Positions 7,884 to 15,950 of a stretch of DNA of 43,420 bases are shown piece after piece. The stretch's first letter is position 1. Each line of letters begins with the position of its first letter. The position numbers and the translations under genes are program-made. The stretch covers positions 1-43,420 of the forward strand of contig CAVFTC010000006.1 in the NCBI GenBank assembly GCA_963625295.1, in the 5' to 3' direction. Source of the DNA: CAG-488 sp963625295 (lineage in GTDB: Bacteria > Bacillota > Clostridia > Oscillospirales > Acutalibacteraceae). The notes beneath the pieces are model-generated. The model was not told where the DNA came from. It made no database searches and saw nothing but the letters and a program-made list of their open reading frames with translations.

Positions 7884-9479
7884 ATGCAGCAGAAAAAGAA
7901 GAAAAACAAAAAAATCATAATTCTCTGCTCGGTTTTAGCGGTGGTCGTTCTCTCTGTTGTGGCTTATATGATTTTTAAGCCCGAAGAGAAGCTTGCGGTC
8001 AGCACCGTCGAGGTCACTAAGCAGACGATCAATGAAACGCTTGACACGACCGGAACAGTCACGACGGCGTCGGAGAAATCCTATGCTTTGATCGACAAGG
8101 TGAAGGTCAAGACGGTCAATGTTAAGGTCGGCGACACGGTCAAGGCAGGCGACACGCTTGCAACCTTCGATGTTTCGTCGCTGGAAACGGCACTTAACGA
8201 AAAGGAGAACAACTATCAAAAGGCTCTTGCCGCTTACAACAAGGCGAAGAACGCTTCGTCCTCTGCAAGTCAGAAGATAACCTCCACAAAAAAGCAGATT
8301 TCCGACCTTGAGGCTCAGATAGAAAAGCTCAAGGCCAAGTCGGACACAACAACGGCGGCTTCTTCGTCGTCTTCAACAAAAAAGGACAGCGGAGTTAAGG
8401 TTTCGGACGATTTGGTAAAGAGATTTATCAAGGTTGCGAAGCTTTTCGGAGTTGAGTATGACGAAGCAACGGCGCAAAAGGTTCTAACTTCGCTGCTTTC
8501 GGCAGGTTCAAGTACCTCGGATATTTCCGGCTTGCTTGACAATCTCGGAACTATTGCCGGCAGCTCAGGCTCTTTTGACATGAATGCCTTGGCGCAAATG
8601 AGCGGCAGCTCAAGCGCACTTATCAATGCGGAAATGTCGCTTGTTCAGCTCAAGGCTCAGCTTGCGACGCTTGAATTGCAGTCGAACGACACATATCTTT
8701 CGGTTTATAAAACCGTGTATGAAAGCGCACAGTCGGAATATCAAAAGGCTCTCAGCCAAACAAACGAGATGAAAAAGGGCTGGATCGCAGAGCAGGAGGG
8801 ACTTGTAAGCGAGGTCAATATCTCTGTCGGCGAAACGGTCGAGGTTCAGACGGCTGTTGACGGAAAGGATATCGACATAAGCACCATCATTTCCTCGATT
8901 TCCTCAGGGCTTGATGTCTCAAAGATGGTCAGCGCATTCTTCGGCTCGGAGAAGGTCGGCATTAAGGTTCTCAATTATCCTCTTGTCGCTGATATTTCGC
9001 TCAGCAAATATGATGTGCTTGATGTAAGCCTCAATCAGGAGGTTTCGGTCAAATCGGCAAACAATGAAATTCACGAAGGCAGAGTTTCATATGTCGGCGC
9101 AGTCGCAACATCAACGGGCAGCTCAATCGATCTCAACTCCATTATGTCCGGCGGCAGCAATTCAAACACCATCCCTGCTCAGGTGACAATTGAGGACGGA
9201 GACAAGTCCTTTATCGTCGGCACTGATGTTGATATTTCAATAATTACCGATACTCAGGAAAATGCGCTCGTAGTGCCTGTTGAGGCTATAATTATTGACG
9301 GCTCTGATGTGTATGTTTACGCATACAATCAGGAGGAATCTACAGCCGAAAAGAAAAAAGTCACTCTCGGAATCTCTAACGATACCTATTATCAGGTCGT
9401 TTCGGGTGTGAGCGAGGGCGATATTCTTATCAAGAACACAAGCGGACTTGAGGACGGAGCGAAGGTCAAGCTGAAGTAA
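7884..9479 (+). CDS. MacA/HlyD-type membrane fusion (efflux adaptor) protein
   Basis: Periplasmic-adaptor family protein (531 aa) as found with Gram-positive MacB-type ABC exporters. It has a Lys-rich N-terminus and one transmembrane helix (residues about 11-31). The first half of a lipoyl-like domain (about 60-95) is followed by a coiled-coil hairpin (about 100-155) interrupted by a Ser/Thr-rich stretch with TTAASSSSSTKKD. A long Ser/Gly-rich insertion (about 160-260), the returning helix and second lipoyl half (about 270-310), and beta-barrel and membrane-proximal domains follow. The insertion makes it longer than the usual 350-450 aa. ATG 7884 follows AAGGGG by 7 nt. The permease starts 12 bp downstream, so the two are cotranscribed. 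The substrate (peptide, antimicrobial or signal) is unknown. Confidence 0.88.
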   Translation: MQQKKKKNKKIIILCSVLAVVVLSVVAYMIFKPEEKLAVSTVEVTKQTINETLDTTGTVTTASEKSYALIDKVKVKTVNVKVGDTVKAGDTLATFDVSSLETALNEKENNYQKALAAYNKAKNASSSASQKITSTKKQISDLEAQIEKLKAKSDTTTAASSSSSTKKDSGVKVSDDLVKRFIKVAKLFGVEYDEATAQKVLTSLLSAGSSTSDISGLLDNLGTIAGSSGSFDMNALAQMSGSSSALINAEMSLVQLKAQLATLELQSNDTYLSVYKTVYESAQSEYQKALSQTNEMKKGWIAEQEGLVSEVNISVGETVEVQTAVDGKDIDISTIISSISSGLDVSKMVSAFFGSEKVGIKVLNYPLVADISLSKYDVLDVSLNQEVSVKSANNEIHEGRVSYVGAVATSTGSSIDLNSIMSGGSNSNTIPAQVTIEDGDKSFIVGTDVDISIITDTQENALVVPVEAIIIDGSDVYVYAYNQEESTAEKKKVTLGISNDTYYQVVSGVSEGDILIKNTSGLEDGAKVKLK

Positions 9480-9491
9480 CGGAGGACTGCT

Positions 9492-10733
9492 GTGGATATC
9501 AGAGAAAACATACGCATTGCAATTTTCAGTATAAAAACGAATATGATGCGTTCGCTTCTGACGATGCTCGGAATTATAATCGGCGTTGCTTCGGTCATTG
9601 CAATCATAACCATCGGCAGCGGCGGACGGGACTACATTGTCGGAATGATTCAGGACATGGGTTCAAATGTTATTCAAATCGGCGTTAATACCAACACTGC
9701 CAATCAGTCGAATTACTTCACTGAGGACGATATTTCGTCAATCAAAAAGCTTGGCACGGTCACTTATTGCTCACCCTACGAATTTTCGTTCGGTCAGGCT
9801 CAGGCAGGAGATTACGACGGCTTTGTTTTCACAATCGCCGGCAATGAGGATTTGCTTTTTATCAATCAGATGGCGACCAAATACGGCAGGTCGTGGACAA
9901 AAGACGAGTATGACCAGAAACGCAATGTCTGCATTATCAGTACCATAACGGCGAAGGAGATTTTCGGCAAGGAAGATTGCGTCGGTGAAACGATAAATTA
10001 CACGATAAGCAACAGGACGGTTTCCTTGAAGGTTATCGGTGTTGTCGATATGACGGAAAATTCAATGATTTCTCAGGAACAAATGGAAAGCATGATGTCG
10101 TCTTATTCCTCAACGCAAATGACAATGGGCATGCTTGCAATTCCTGCGTCGCTCAACGGCGAGTTGAACGACAGGGTGAACCGATACACCCAGCTTTATA
10201 TTATGGCGACCGATGACGCAGACCTCGACAACACGGGAGAATCCGCACTTAATCTTATAAAAACAAGACACGGAAGCCTTGACGATTCGGTCTACACGAT
10301 GAATATAATGGCGACCTATATTGATCTGCTTGATTCCGTTATAAGCATTTTTACAACCTTCATTGCCGCAGTCAGCGCAATTTCCCTGCTCGTCGGCGGA
10401 ATAGGCGTTATGAACATCATGCTTGTTTCGGTGACGGAGCGAACAAGAGAAATCGGCATCAGGAAGGCTCTCGGCGCAAAGACCTCAACGATAATGCTTC
10501 AATTTTTGACGGAGTCCGTTATTCTTTGTCTGCTCGGAGGAGCGATAGGCTTTGTGCTCGGCGTCGTCGGAGCATGGGCGGTTGCGGAATATATCAACAT
10601 ACCGATAAATGTTAAGTTTTCAACGGTTCTTATCGCCGTTGGTTTCTCGAGCGCAATAGGAATTTTCTTCGGAATTTATCCGGCAAAGCGAGCGGCGCAG
10701 ATGACGCCGATTGAGGCTTTGAGAAGAGATTAA
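9492..10733 (+). CDS. MacB-type ABC transporter permease (FtsX family)
   Basis: A 413-aa permease: an N-terminal helix (MLGIIIGVASVIAI, residues about 26-39), a large extracytoplasmic MacB-type domain (about 45-275), then three helices in the FtsX region. It carries the family signature VSVTERTREIGIRKALGA at about residues 315-332. It starts at GTG 9492, with GGAGGA placed directly after the adaptor stop codon, so the two genes are tightly coupled. Full MacB proteins and most Gram-positive operons of this type include an ATP-binding subunit, but none is fused or adjacent here. The next gene is on the opposite strand. The ATPase must come from elsewhere, or the pair may have been separated from it. 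Confidence 0.92.
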   Translation: MDIRENIRIAIFSIKTNMMRSLLTMLGIIIGVASVIAIITIGSGGRDYIVGMIQDMGSNVIQIGVNTNTANQSNYFTEDDISSIKKLGTVTYCSPYEFSFGQAQAGDYDGFVFTIAGNEDLLFINQMATKYGRSWTKDEYDQKRNVCIISTITAKEIFGKEDCVGETINYTISNRTVSLKVIGVVDMTENSMISQEQMESMMSSYSSTQMTMGMLAIPASLNGELNDRVNRYTQLYIMATDDADLDNTGESALNLIKTRHGSLDDSVYTMNIMATYIDLLDSVISIFTTFIAAVSAISLLVGGIGVMNIMLVSVTERTREIGIRKALGAKTSTIMLQFLTESVILCLLGGAIGFVLGVVGAWAVAEYINIPINVKFSTVLIAVGFSSAIGIFFGIYPAKRAAQMTPIEALRRD

Positions 10734-10831
10734 GGCAACTACAAACTACACGGCTGTGGCGTAAAGCTGCAGCCGGTTAATTATATAAAGCTGATGTAAT
10801 GGCATTCGTGAATTGCCGCAGGACAAAGCAA

Positions 10832-10866
10832 ACCGCCTGAGCGTTGAACTCAGGCGGTAATTTTTA
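10832..10866. terminator. Bidirectional terminator between the permease and acyl-CoA ligase genes
   Basis: A perfect 10-bp stem (ACCGCCTGAG 10832-10841, CTCAGGCGGT 10849-10858) has a 7-nt loop. On the plus strand it is followed by AATTTTTAT; on the minus strand by TTTGCTTTGT. It lies between two convergent genes. Confidence 0.85.
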
Positions 10867-12495
10867 TCAATATTTTCTTTTAATTTTAAGCGTTGTTGTT
10901 TTCGGGAACTCGGTGTCTCGAATTTTTGTTTTTGTAACCTGCTTGTAGGACGGAAGCTGCATGTTGATAGCACGCACATCTTTTTTGAGCCTTTCCTTGG
11001 CGTCGGGAGCTTCGGATTCGTCGAGGAAAAATTCAGCGGTTATTGCGCCATTTTCTTCGTAAACAACGACCTCTTTTATGTAGTCAACGGTCAAAAGCTT
11101 GTCCTCAATTTCCTCCGGCGAAACATTCTTTCCGTTTGAAAGAACGATGAGGTTCTTTTTGCGTCCTCTGAGGAAAAGAAAGCCGTCGTCATCCATGTAG
11201 CCGTAGTCGCCGGTCTTGAACCATTCGCCGTCAAAGGTTTCAGCGGTTGCTTCCGGTTCGTCATAATAGCCCATCATGACATTCGAGCCTTTTGCGTAAA
11301 CCTCGCCTACGCCCTCGTCGTCAGGATCTTTTATCATAACATCGTTGCATTCAAGCGCATAGCCGGCACTGCCGACCTTGTAATTGCTGAGTCTGTTGCA
11401 GGTGATGATCGGCGAGCACTCCGTTGTGCCGTAGCCGTTGATTACCTGAATTCCCAAGTCATAAAGACCCTGCTCATATTTTGAGTCGAGAGCCGCGCCG
11501 CCGCAGATAATCATTTCCAGATTTCCGCCGAGGTTGTCAATGACCTCCTTGAAAAGCTTTCTTCTTATGTCGATGCCTACCTTCATCAGGGCGTTGCTGA
11601 GCTTAATACCCTTCTTGAGCTTCTCCTCCTTGCCCTCCTTGCGTGCGGTGAACCAAATCTTTTTGTAGATGGTTTCAACTGCAAGGGGAACGGCTGTTAT
11701 GTGCTGAGGGTGGTAATCAAACATATCCTTTTGAAGATTTCTGAGACTGCCGCAGATATAACCCCATTCCGAAAGCAAGGGACTTGCAAAAAGTGCGCTT
11801 GCCCACGAAAGCGTATGGTTGAACGGAAGAAATGCGACCGTCTGGCTCGCCGTCATTGCACGGCAGGTTGCAATTGCGTTTGTGGCAACATTCTTCTGTG
11901 AGAGCATAACGCCCTTACTCTTGCCAGTTGTGCCCGAGGTGTAAACGATGAAGCCGAGATCGTCGGGCTTAACATTATCGTTAAGATAGCTTTCAGATCC
12001 GTTGTTAAGCTCCTCGTGACCCATTCTGACAAGCTCGTCAAAGTCCTCAAGCTTGAGATAAATCGAAATTTTGACATCGGGATTTTCCTGCATCATTTTT
12101 ATTGCGGGAGCAAAATCCTGCGTGTAATAAATTGCGTCGCAGCCGCTTCTGACCATGAGGTCAACAAGATCCTCGTTCGGTAGCTTCGGGTCAAGCGGAA
12201 TCGCAATCATATGACCGCTGGCGATCGAATAAAACGCCGCTATCCAATAATAGCTGTTTTCGCTGAGAATAGCGACCTTTTTGCCCTGCAAGCCGAGAGC
12301 GTAAAGATGCTGACCCAGACCGGTTGCATCGTAAAACACCTCGTCAAAGTTCTTTTCGCAATAGTTGCCGTTCATGTCCTTGAAGGCGTATTGCTTCTTT
12401 TGTTTTCCTTGCTTTGCTCCATAAACGATAATATCCTTGACAGTGTTCATGTTGGGAATATTACCGTATTTTCTGTATTTTACCTTTGCTTTCAT
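10867..12495 (-). CDS. AMP-dependent acyl-CoA synthetase (long-chain type)
   Basis: ANL-superfamily adenylating enzyme (542 aa) predicted to activate a fatty or other carboxylic acid to acyl-AMP and then acyl-CoA. The phosphate-binding motif YTSGTTGKSKG is at residues 185-195 and GYGTTE at 354-359. FKTGDYGYMDDDG is at about 426-438, followed by the hinge GRKKNLIVLSNGKNVSPEEIE (about 444-464). The C-terminal catalytic lysine region is present (TTTLKIKRKY). There is no membrane segment or carrier domain, so it is cytosolic or peripheral. ATG 12495 has GGAGGA 6 nt upstream. It is monocistronic, with a promoter at 12572-12600. Fatty-acid specificity is inferred from the overall resemblance to bacterial long-chain ligases; other acyl substrates are possible. 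Confidence 0.9.
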   Translation of the reverse strand: MKAKVKYRKYGNIPNMNTVKDIIVYGAKQGKQKKQYAFKDMNGNYCEKNFDEVFYDATGLGQHLYALGLQGKKVAILSENSYYWIAAFYSIASGHMIAIPLDPKLPNEDLVDLMVRSGCDAIYYTQDFAPAIKMMQENPDVKISIYLKLEDFDELVRMGHEELNNGSESYLNDNVKPDDLGFIVYTSGTTGKSKGVMLSQKNVATNAIATCRAMTASQTVAFLPFNHTLSWASALFASPLLSEWGYICGSLRNLQKDMFDYHPQHITAVPLAVETIYKKIWFTARKEGKEEKLKKGIKLSNALMKVGIDIRRKLFKEVIDNLGGNLEMIICGGAALDSKYEQGLYDLGIQVINGYGTTECSPIITCNRLSNYKVGSAGYALECNDVMIKDPDDEGVGEVYAKGSNVMMGYYDEPEATAETFDGEWFKTGDYGYMDDDGFLFLRGRKKNLIVLSNGKNVSPEEIEDKLLTVDYIKEVVVYEENGAITAEFFLDESEAPDAKERLKKDVRAINMQLPSYKQVTKTKIRDTEFPKTTTLKIKRKY

Positions 12496-12571
12496 TCTAT
12501 TTCCTCCGTATTCAGAAGTTATATATTTTTAATCAGCATTTATTTTGAGATTATCTTGACATGCAATGAAT

Positions 12572-12600
12572 AGTGTAACACAATATAGCGTGAAATTCAA
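12572..12600 (-). promoter_or_regulatory. Promoter of the acyl-CoA synthetase gene
   Basis: On the minus strand: TTGAAT (12600-12595), a 17-bp spacer and TACACT (12577-12572) with an upstream TGT giving an extended -10. The rest of 12601-12717 is AT-rich and shows no other feature. Confidence 0.75.
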
Positions 12601-12717
12601 GCGGTTTTGTTGTCTAAAATCTTAAGATTTGATTAAGATTTTGTCATAACTTAAAAAGATAGCATTTGTACGGTATTATCTCAAGAGATTCAACGGATTT
12701 CTTTTTCAGGTGAATAA

Positions 12718-12746
12718 TTGACGGCACGGAAATTTAATGATATAAT
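12718..12746 (+). promoter_or_regulatory. Promoter of the metallophosphoesterase operon
   Basis: TTGACG (12718-12723), a 17-bp spacer and TATAAT (12741-12746). The predicted transcription start is near 12753, only about 16 nt before the ATG at 12769. The -35 hexamer begins with the TTG that naive gene calling would take as the start codon. Confidence 0.85.
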
Positions 12747-12768
12747 CAAAACGGTGATTAAATTGAGC

Positions 12769-14001
12769 ATGAGAAAACAGATAAAATTCAACAACGGACA
12801 TCTTAAGGTTTTGCAGATTTCGGATTTGCAGGACAATCGTTTTACCTGCGTTGATACGCTTCGCTTTATGGAGGCGGCGGTAAAAAATATAAAGCCCGAT
12901 CTGATAGTTTTCACGGGCGATCAGCTTGATGTTGTTGACCTTTGGGGCAAGGGCGAAAAGTGCCGAAAGAATGTTGAAACGGCGATTAACCGACTTTTCA
13001 GCGTTTTTGAAAGCTTTGATATTCCATTTGTGCTGACCTTCGGCAACCATGACCGTGAAACGGGACTTCCGAATGAGGAGCAGGCGAAAATCTATGCAAG
13101 GATGAAAAACTGCATTTGCTTTGACGATTTGAACGACGGCAGACCGGACGCCGCGACATTTAATTTGCCGATCATGTCCTCCGACGGAAGCCGGACAGCG
13201 ATGAATATTTATGTTGTTGATACGGGCACAAAAATAAAAGGAGCTTATCAGGGCGTTAGGAGGGAACAGCTTGAATGGCTTGACAAAACAAGCCGTGTGG
13301 TTAATGCGGAGTCGATCGTTTTTCAGCATATTCCGGTTGACGAAATATATGAATTGCTTGAAAAAGTTCCGAAGGGGACAAAAGGAGCAGAGCCTGCCTA
13401 CGGAAATCGCAGCGGAGAGTTTTATAAGCGCAGGAACGGCATAAAATATATGGGCGAATACGGCGAAACGCCGGCGGCTTTGCCCCGTGAGTGCGGCGAA
13501 TTTGAGCAGCTGAAAAAGCAGGGAGATGTTTTTGCCGTTTATTGCGGTCATGACCACTACGACAGCTTTGTCGGCACGGTTGACGGAATCGACCTCGGCT
13601 ATTGCCCCGGTGCAGGCTACAATACCTATGGCTTGCGTCAAAGAGCGGTCAGAGTGTTTGAATTTTACGAGAATGATGTGAAAAAATATAAGACTTATAC
13701 CGTAAATTACGGCGATGTTTGCGACAAGCCGCTTGCCGAGCCGGTCAAAACATTTATTTTCAGCGTATCGCCGTCGTGCACGGCGCAGCTGCCGATGTTT
13801 GCCGTAAAGGTTTTGCTGGCGATTGCGTTGATTGCCGTTTTACTTGTTCTTTTGGCTAAAGTGATTGGGTCAAAAATCGTCATCGGTATATTATTGGCAC
13901 TGCTTGCCGTCGCCGTAATATACTTCGGCGGAGCGATAATTTATAATATTGTTACTAGAAAAAAGCTGATTGAGAGGTATCAACATGAACGAGGTAATTA
14001 A
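12769..14001 (+). CDS. Membrane-anchored metallophosphoesterase
   Basis: Calcineurin-like phosphoesterase, 410 aa from ATG 12769. The metal-binding motifs are all visible: ISDLQD (D19, with Q in place of the usual H in DxH), FTGDQLD (D51), FGNHDRE (N93, H94), FQHIP and the final YCGHDHYD. Two hydrophobic segments near the C-terminus (about residues 340-385) form a hairpin that anchors the enzyme, so its catalytic face is probably cytosolic at the membrane. The frame is open back to TTG 12718, but that stretch contains the promoter and cannot be coding in this transcript. A GGTGA lies about 11 nt before the ATG. The 3' end overlaps the nitroreductase-like gene by 17 nt. The substrate is not predictable. 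Confidence 0.9.
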   Translation: MRKQIKFNNGHLKVLQISDLQDNRFTCVDTLRFMEAAVKNIKPDLIVFTGDQLDVVDLWGKGEKCRKNVETAINRLFSVFESFDIPFVLTFGNHDRETGLPNEEQAKIYARMKNCICFDDLNDGRPDAATFNLPIMSSDGSRTAMNIYVVDTGTKIKGAYQGVRREQLEWLDKTSRVVNAESIVFQHIPVDEIYELLEKVPKGTKGAEPAYGNRSGEFYKRRNGIKYMGEYGETPAALPRECGEFEQLKKQGDVFAVYCGHDHYDSFVGTVDGIDLGYCPGAGYNTYGLRQRAVRVFEFYENDVKKYKTYTVNYGDVCDKPLAEPVKTFIFSVSPSCTAQLPMFAVKVLLAIALIAVLLVLLAKVIGSKIVIGILLALLAVAVIYFGGAIIYNIVTRKKLIERYQHERGN

Positions 14002-14527
14002 AACAATTCTTGAAAGACAGACGATAAGATCGTATAAAAAGGAGCAGATTACGGACGAACAGCTTGACCTGATTATGCAGGCGGCGAAGAAAGCACCGAG
14101 CGGCAGAAATATGCAACCCTGCCATGTTCGCTTCATTCAGAACAGAGAAATGCTTGATAAAATGAATACCGATTTCAAGGAGCTTGTCGGCTACGATACG
14201 CCTGCTTATACCCGCTGGGATGTAAATCCGGTTTATCATAACGCACCGACCTTTGCGGTTCTTTTTGCCGAAAATGAGAGCTACATGGACGGCGGAATCA
14301 TGTGCGAAAATATTTGCATTGCCGCTCAGAGTCTCGGACTCGGAACATGCATAATCGCAAGCGTCGGCGCACTTTTTGCCGACGGAAATGCCGAAGGAAA
14401 CAAATGGAAAAAATCGTGGGAGATTCCTGAAAATTATAAATTTCTCATCGCTGTTGCAATAGGCTATCCCGACGAGAAGCCCGAGGAAAAGCCACGCTTT
14501 GACGACCGTATAAAGGTAATAAGATGA
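13985..14527 (+). CDS. Nitroreductase family protein
   Basis: A 180-aa FMN-dependent nitroreductase-fold protein. The N-terminal FMN-phosphate motif RQTIRSYKKEQI is at about residues 9-20, APSGRNMQPCHV follows at about 37-48, and ENICIAAQSLGLGTC is in the middle. Likely a homodimeric NAD(P)H-using flavoenzyme of unknown physiological substrate. The start is ATG 13985 with GAGAGG at 7-nt spacing; the in-frame TTG at 13970 lies upstream of that site. It overlaps the metallophosphoesterase by 17 nt and the next gene by an ATGA, so translation is probably coupled. Confidence 0.9.
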   Translation: MNEVIKTILERQTIRSYKKEQITDEQLDLIMQAAKKAPSGRNMQPCHVRFIQNREMLDKMNTDFKELVGYDTPAYTRWDVNPVYHNAPTFAVLFAENESYMDGGIMCENICIAAQSLGLGTCIIASVGALFADGNAEGNKWKKSWEIPENYKFLIAVAIGYPDEKPEEKPRFDDRIKVIR

Positions 14528-14745
14528 AGTATTCGGTAGACAGAATTGAAGAAAATATCGCCCTGTGTGAGGACGACGACGGCAACGCTTTGAAGCTGCC
14601 GCTTAATGAGCTGCCCCAGAATATCCGTGAGGGCGACATTATAGAGAAAACGGAAAACGGCTTCATAATTGACGCCGACGAAACACAGCTCCGCCGCAAA
14701 AAAATGGCGGAGCTGCAAAGAAATTTATTTGGAAAGAAAAAATGA
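14524..14745 (+). CDS. Small DUF3006-like protein
   Basis: A 73-aa cytosolic protein. The N-terminal half reads VDRIEENIALCEDDDGNALK, then LPLNELPQNIREGDII and a charged, Lys-rich tail. This matches the small DUF3006 pattern (VDR-x-E-x-x-x-A, then LP and EGD) found in many Firmicutes; its function is unknown. It starts with an ATGA overlap with the nitroreductase-like stop codon. Confidence 0.8.
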   Translation: MKYSVDRIEENIALCEDDDGNALKLPLNELPQNIREGDIIEKTENGFIIDADETQLRRKKMAELQRNLFGKKK

Positions 14746-14765
14746 ACTCGCACAAGGGTGATTTT

Positions 14766-15899
14766 ATGAAAAAGCTTGAATGTCATCTTTCTTTTGACAA
14801 CACATGCTGCTGGATGTGGACGCTTTCGTCCATATTTGTCGGCTTTAAGGTTTTGGAGGAAAAAGGACTTTTAAAGGTTAAATCCGTTTCAATGGACAGA
14901 AATTTTCGTGCAGACGGACGGTATCCCGACCGAATGGTAGTTGAGCTGAAGGCTGACGGAAAAACGGTTGCTTATGATATGTCGGACGGATATCAAAGTA
15001 TCAACATTCCCGAATTGTTCGATTCCCAGCTGGATCGGCTTGATTATTATTTCAAATCGAGCTATGATCCGAAATTCGCCGAGAAGCTCAGAAACAGCGA
15101 AAAATTTCTTCCGCTCGGAATCGCTTATGAATGTTCGTGTCCGGGAAATTATTTTGAAAGAGCGAACATAAACGATGCGCTTAAAAATCACAGATATAAA
15201 GAATTTGTTTTCCAGTCGTTGACGAGGGCAAAGCGGCAAAAGCTGCTTTATTACAAAAACTTTGAAGGCCATGAGCATTATGATGAATATAAAATTCTTT
15301 ATTGGTCAAGACTTTGGGCGGGACATGCGACCGCCGAGGGTGTTTTGAAGGTATATTCGGAGCTTGACTATAATACGGCAAAGGAAAAGGCCGAAGCTCA
15401 GAACCAAATGTTTGACGATGTCAACAATCAGAGAATTCAATGTGTGCGAATTTTGAAAAAGGAGTTTGGCTCTCGCTTTGTCGGCGGACTGAGCGACAGC
15501 GAGGACAGTCGAAGGGCAGCTCCCGAATTGATTACGCATGACCCGGCAATTGAGACGAGAGAGGAATATCTCGCTTCTTTGAAAAAGAACTACATAAATG
15601 TCCTTTCAAAGGGACTGCATGGCTGCATAGGCGCACGATACGGCGAGACATTCGCTGCCGGAAGAGCATTCATGACCGATCCGCTTGTGTATGCGCCGGC
15701 AGGTAATCCACAAAAGGATATCAATTATCTTGAATATACCGATGCATATTCCTTGGCGGAAAGCATAAACCTGCTTATCAACGATGCGGATAGAATACAT
15801 GAAATCGAAAATGCAAATTTTGAGTATTACAACAATTATGTAAGACCCGATTCAAGAATATTGAACACGCTGAAAATTGCTTTTCCCGAATATTTTTAA
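14766..15899 (+). CDS. Glycosyltransferase-like protein
   Basis: A 377-aa protein from ATG 14766, which has AAGGGTGA 4 nt upstream; the alternative ATG 14742 overlaps the previous stop codon (ATGA) but lacks a good site. The N-terminal half has no motif that I recognise. Residues of about 270-370 resemble the C-terminal part of GT-B or exostosin-like glycosyltransferases: a stretch with LHGCIGARYGETFAAGRA, then DPLVY and a DAYSLAESINLLINDADR helix before a final aromatic-rich helix. In such enzymes this part binds the nucleotide sugar. It has no signal peptide or membrane segment. It ends the four-gene plus-strand set and faces the sugar operon on the other strand, which fits a surface-glycan role but does not prove it. 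Alternative: an uncharacterised non-enzymatic protein. Confidence 0.6.
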   Translation: MKKLECHLSFDNTCCWMWTLSSIFVGFKVLEEKGLLKVKSVSMDRNFRADGRYPDRMVVELKADGKTVAYDMSDGYQSINIPELFDSQLDRLDYYFKSSYDPKFAEKLRNSEKFLPLGIAYECSCPGNYFERANINDALKNHRYKEFVFQSLTRAKRQKLLYYKNFEGHEHYDEYKILYWSRLWAGHATAEGVLKVYSELDYNTAKEKAEAQNQMFDDVNNQRIQCVRILKKEFGSRFVGGLSDSEDSRRAAPELITHDPAIETREEYLASLKKNYINVLSKGLHGCIGARYGETFAAGRAFMTDPLVYAPAGNPQKDINYLEYTDAYSLAESINLLINDADRIHEIENANFEYYNNYVRPDSRILNTLKIAFPEYF

Positions 15900-15936
15900 G
15901 GCAATACCGCACACCTCAAATGTGCGGTATTGCCTT
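15898..15936. repeat. Perfect 16-bp palindrome, copy of a dispersed intergenic element
   Basis: AAGGCAATACCGCACA (15898-15913), a 7-nt loop and TGTGCGGTATTGCCTT (15921-15936). It lies between convergent genes and probably stalls or terminates transcripts, but neither side has a real T run. The left-arm sequence recurs at 43350-43365 and, diverged, at 24218-24203 on the minus strand; a related hairpin is at 31415-31446. Confidence 0.8.
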
Positions 15937-15950
15937 AGCTATTTCATCAG

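Noticed and set aside
12706..13641. 311-codon minus-strand frame opposite the metallophosphoesterase
   Set aside because: The plus-strand frame carries all the catalytic motifs; the antisense product is rich in Arg, Ile and Phe and has no recognisable domain.
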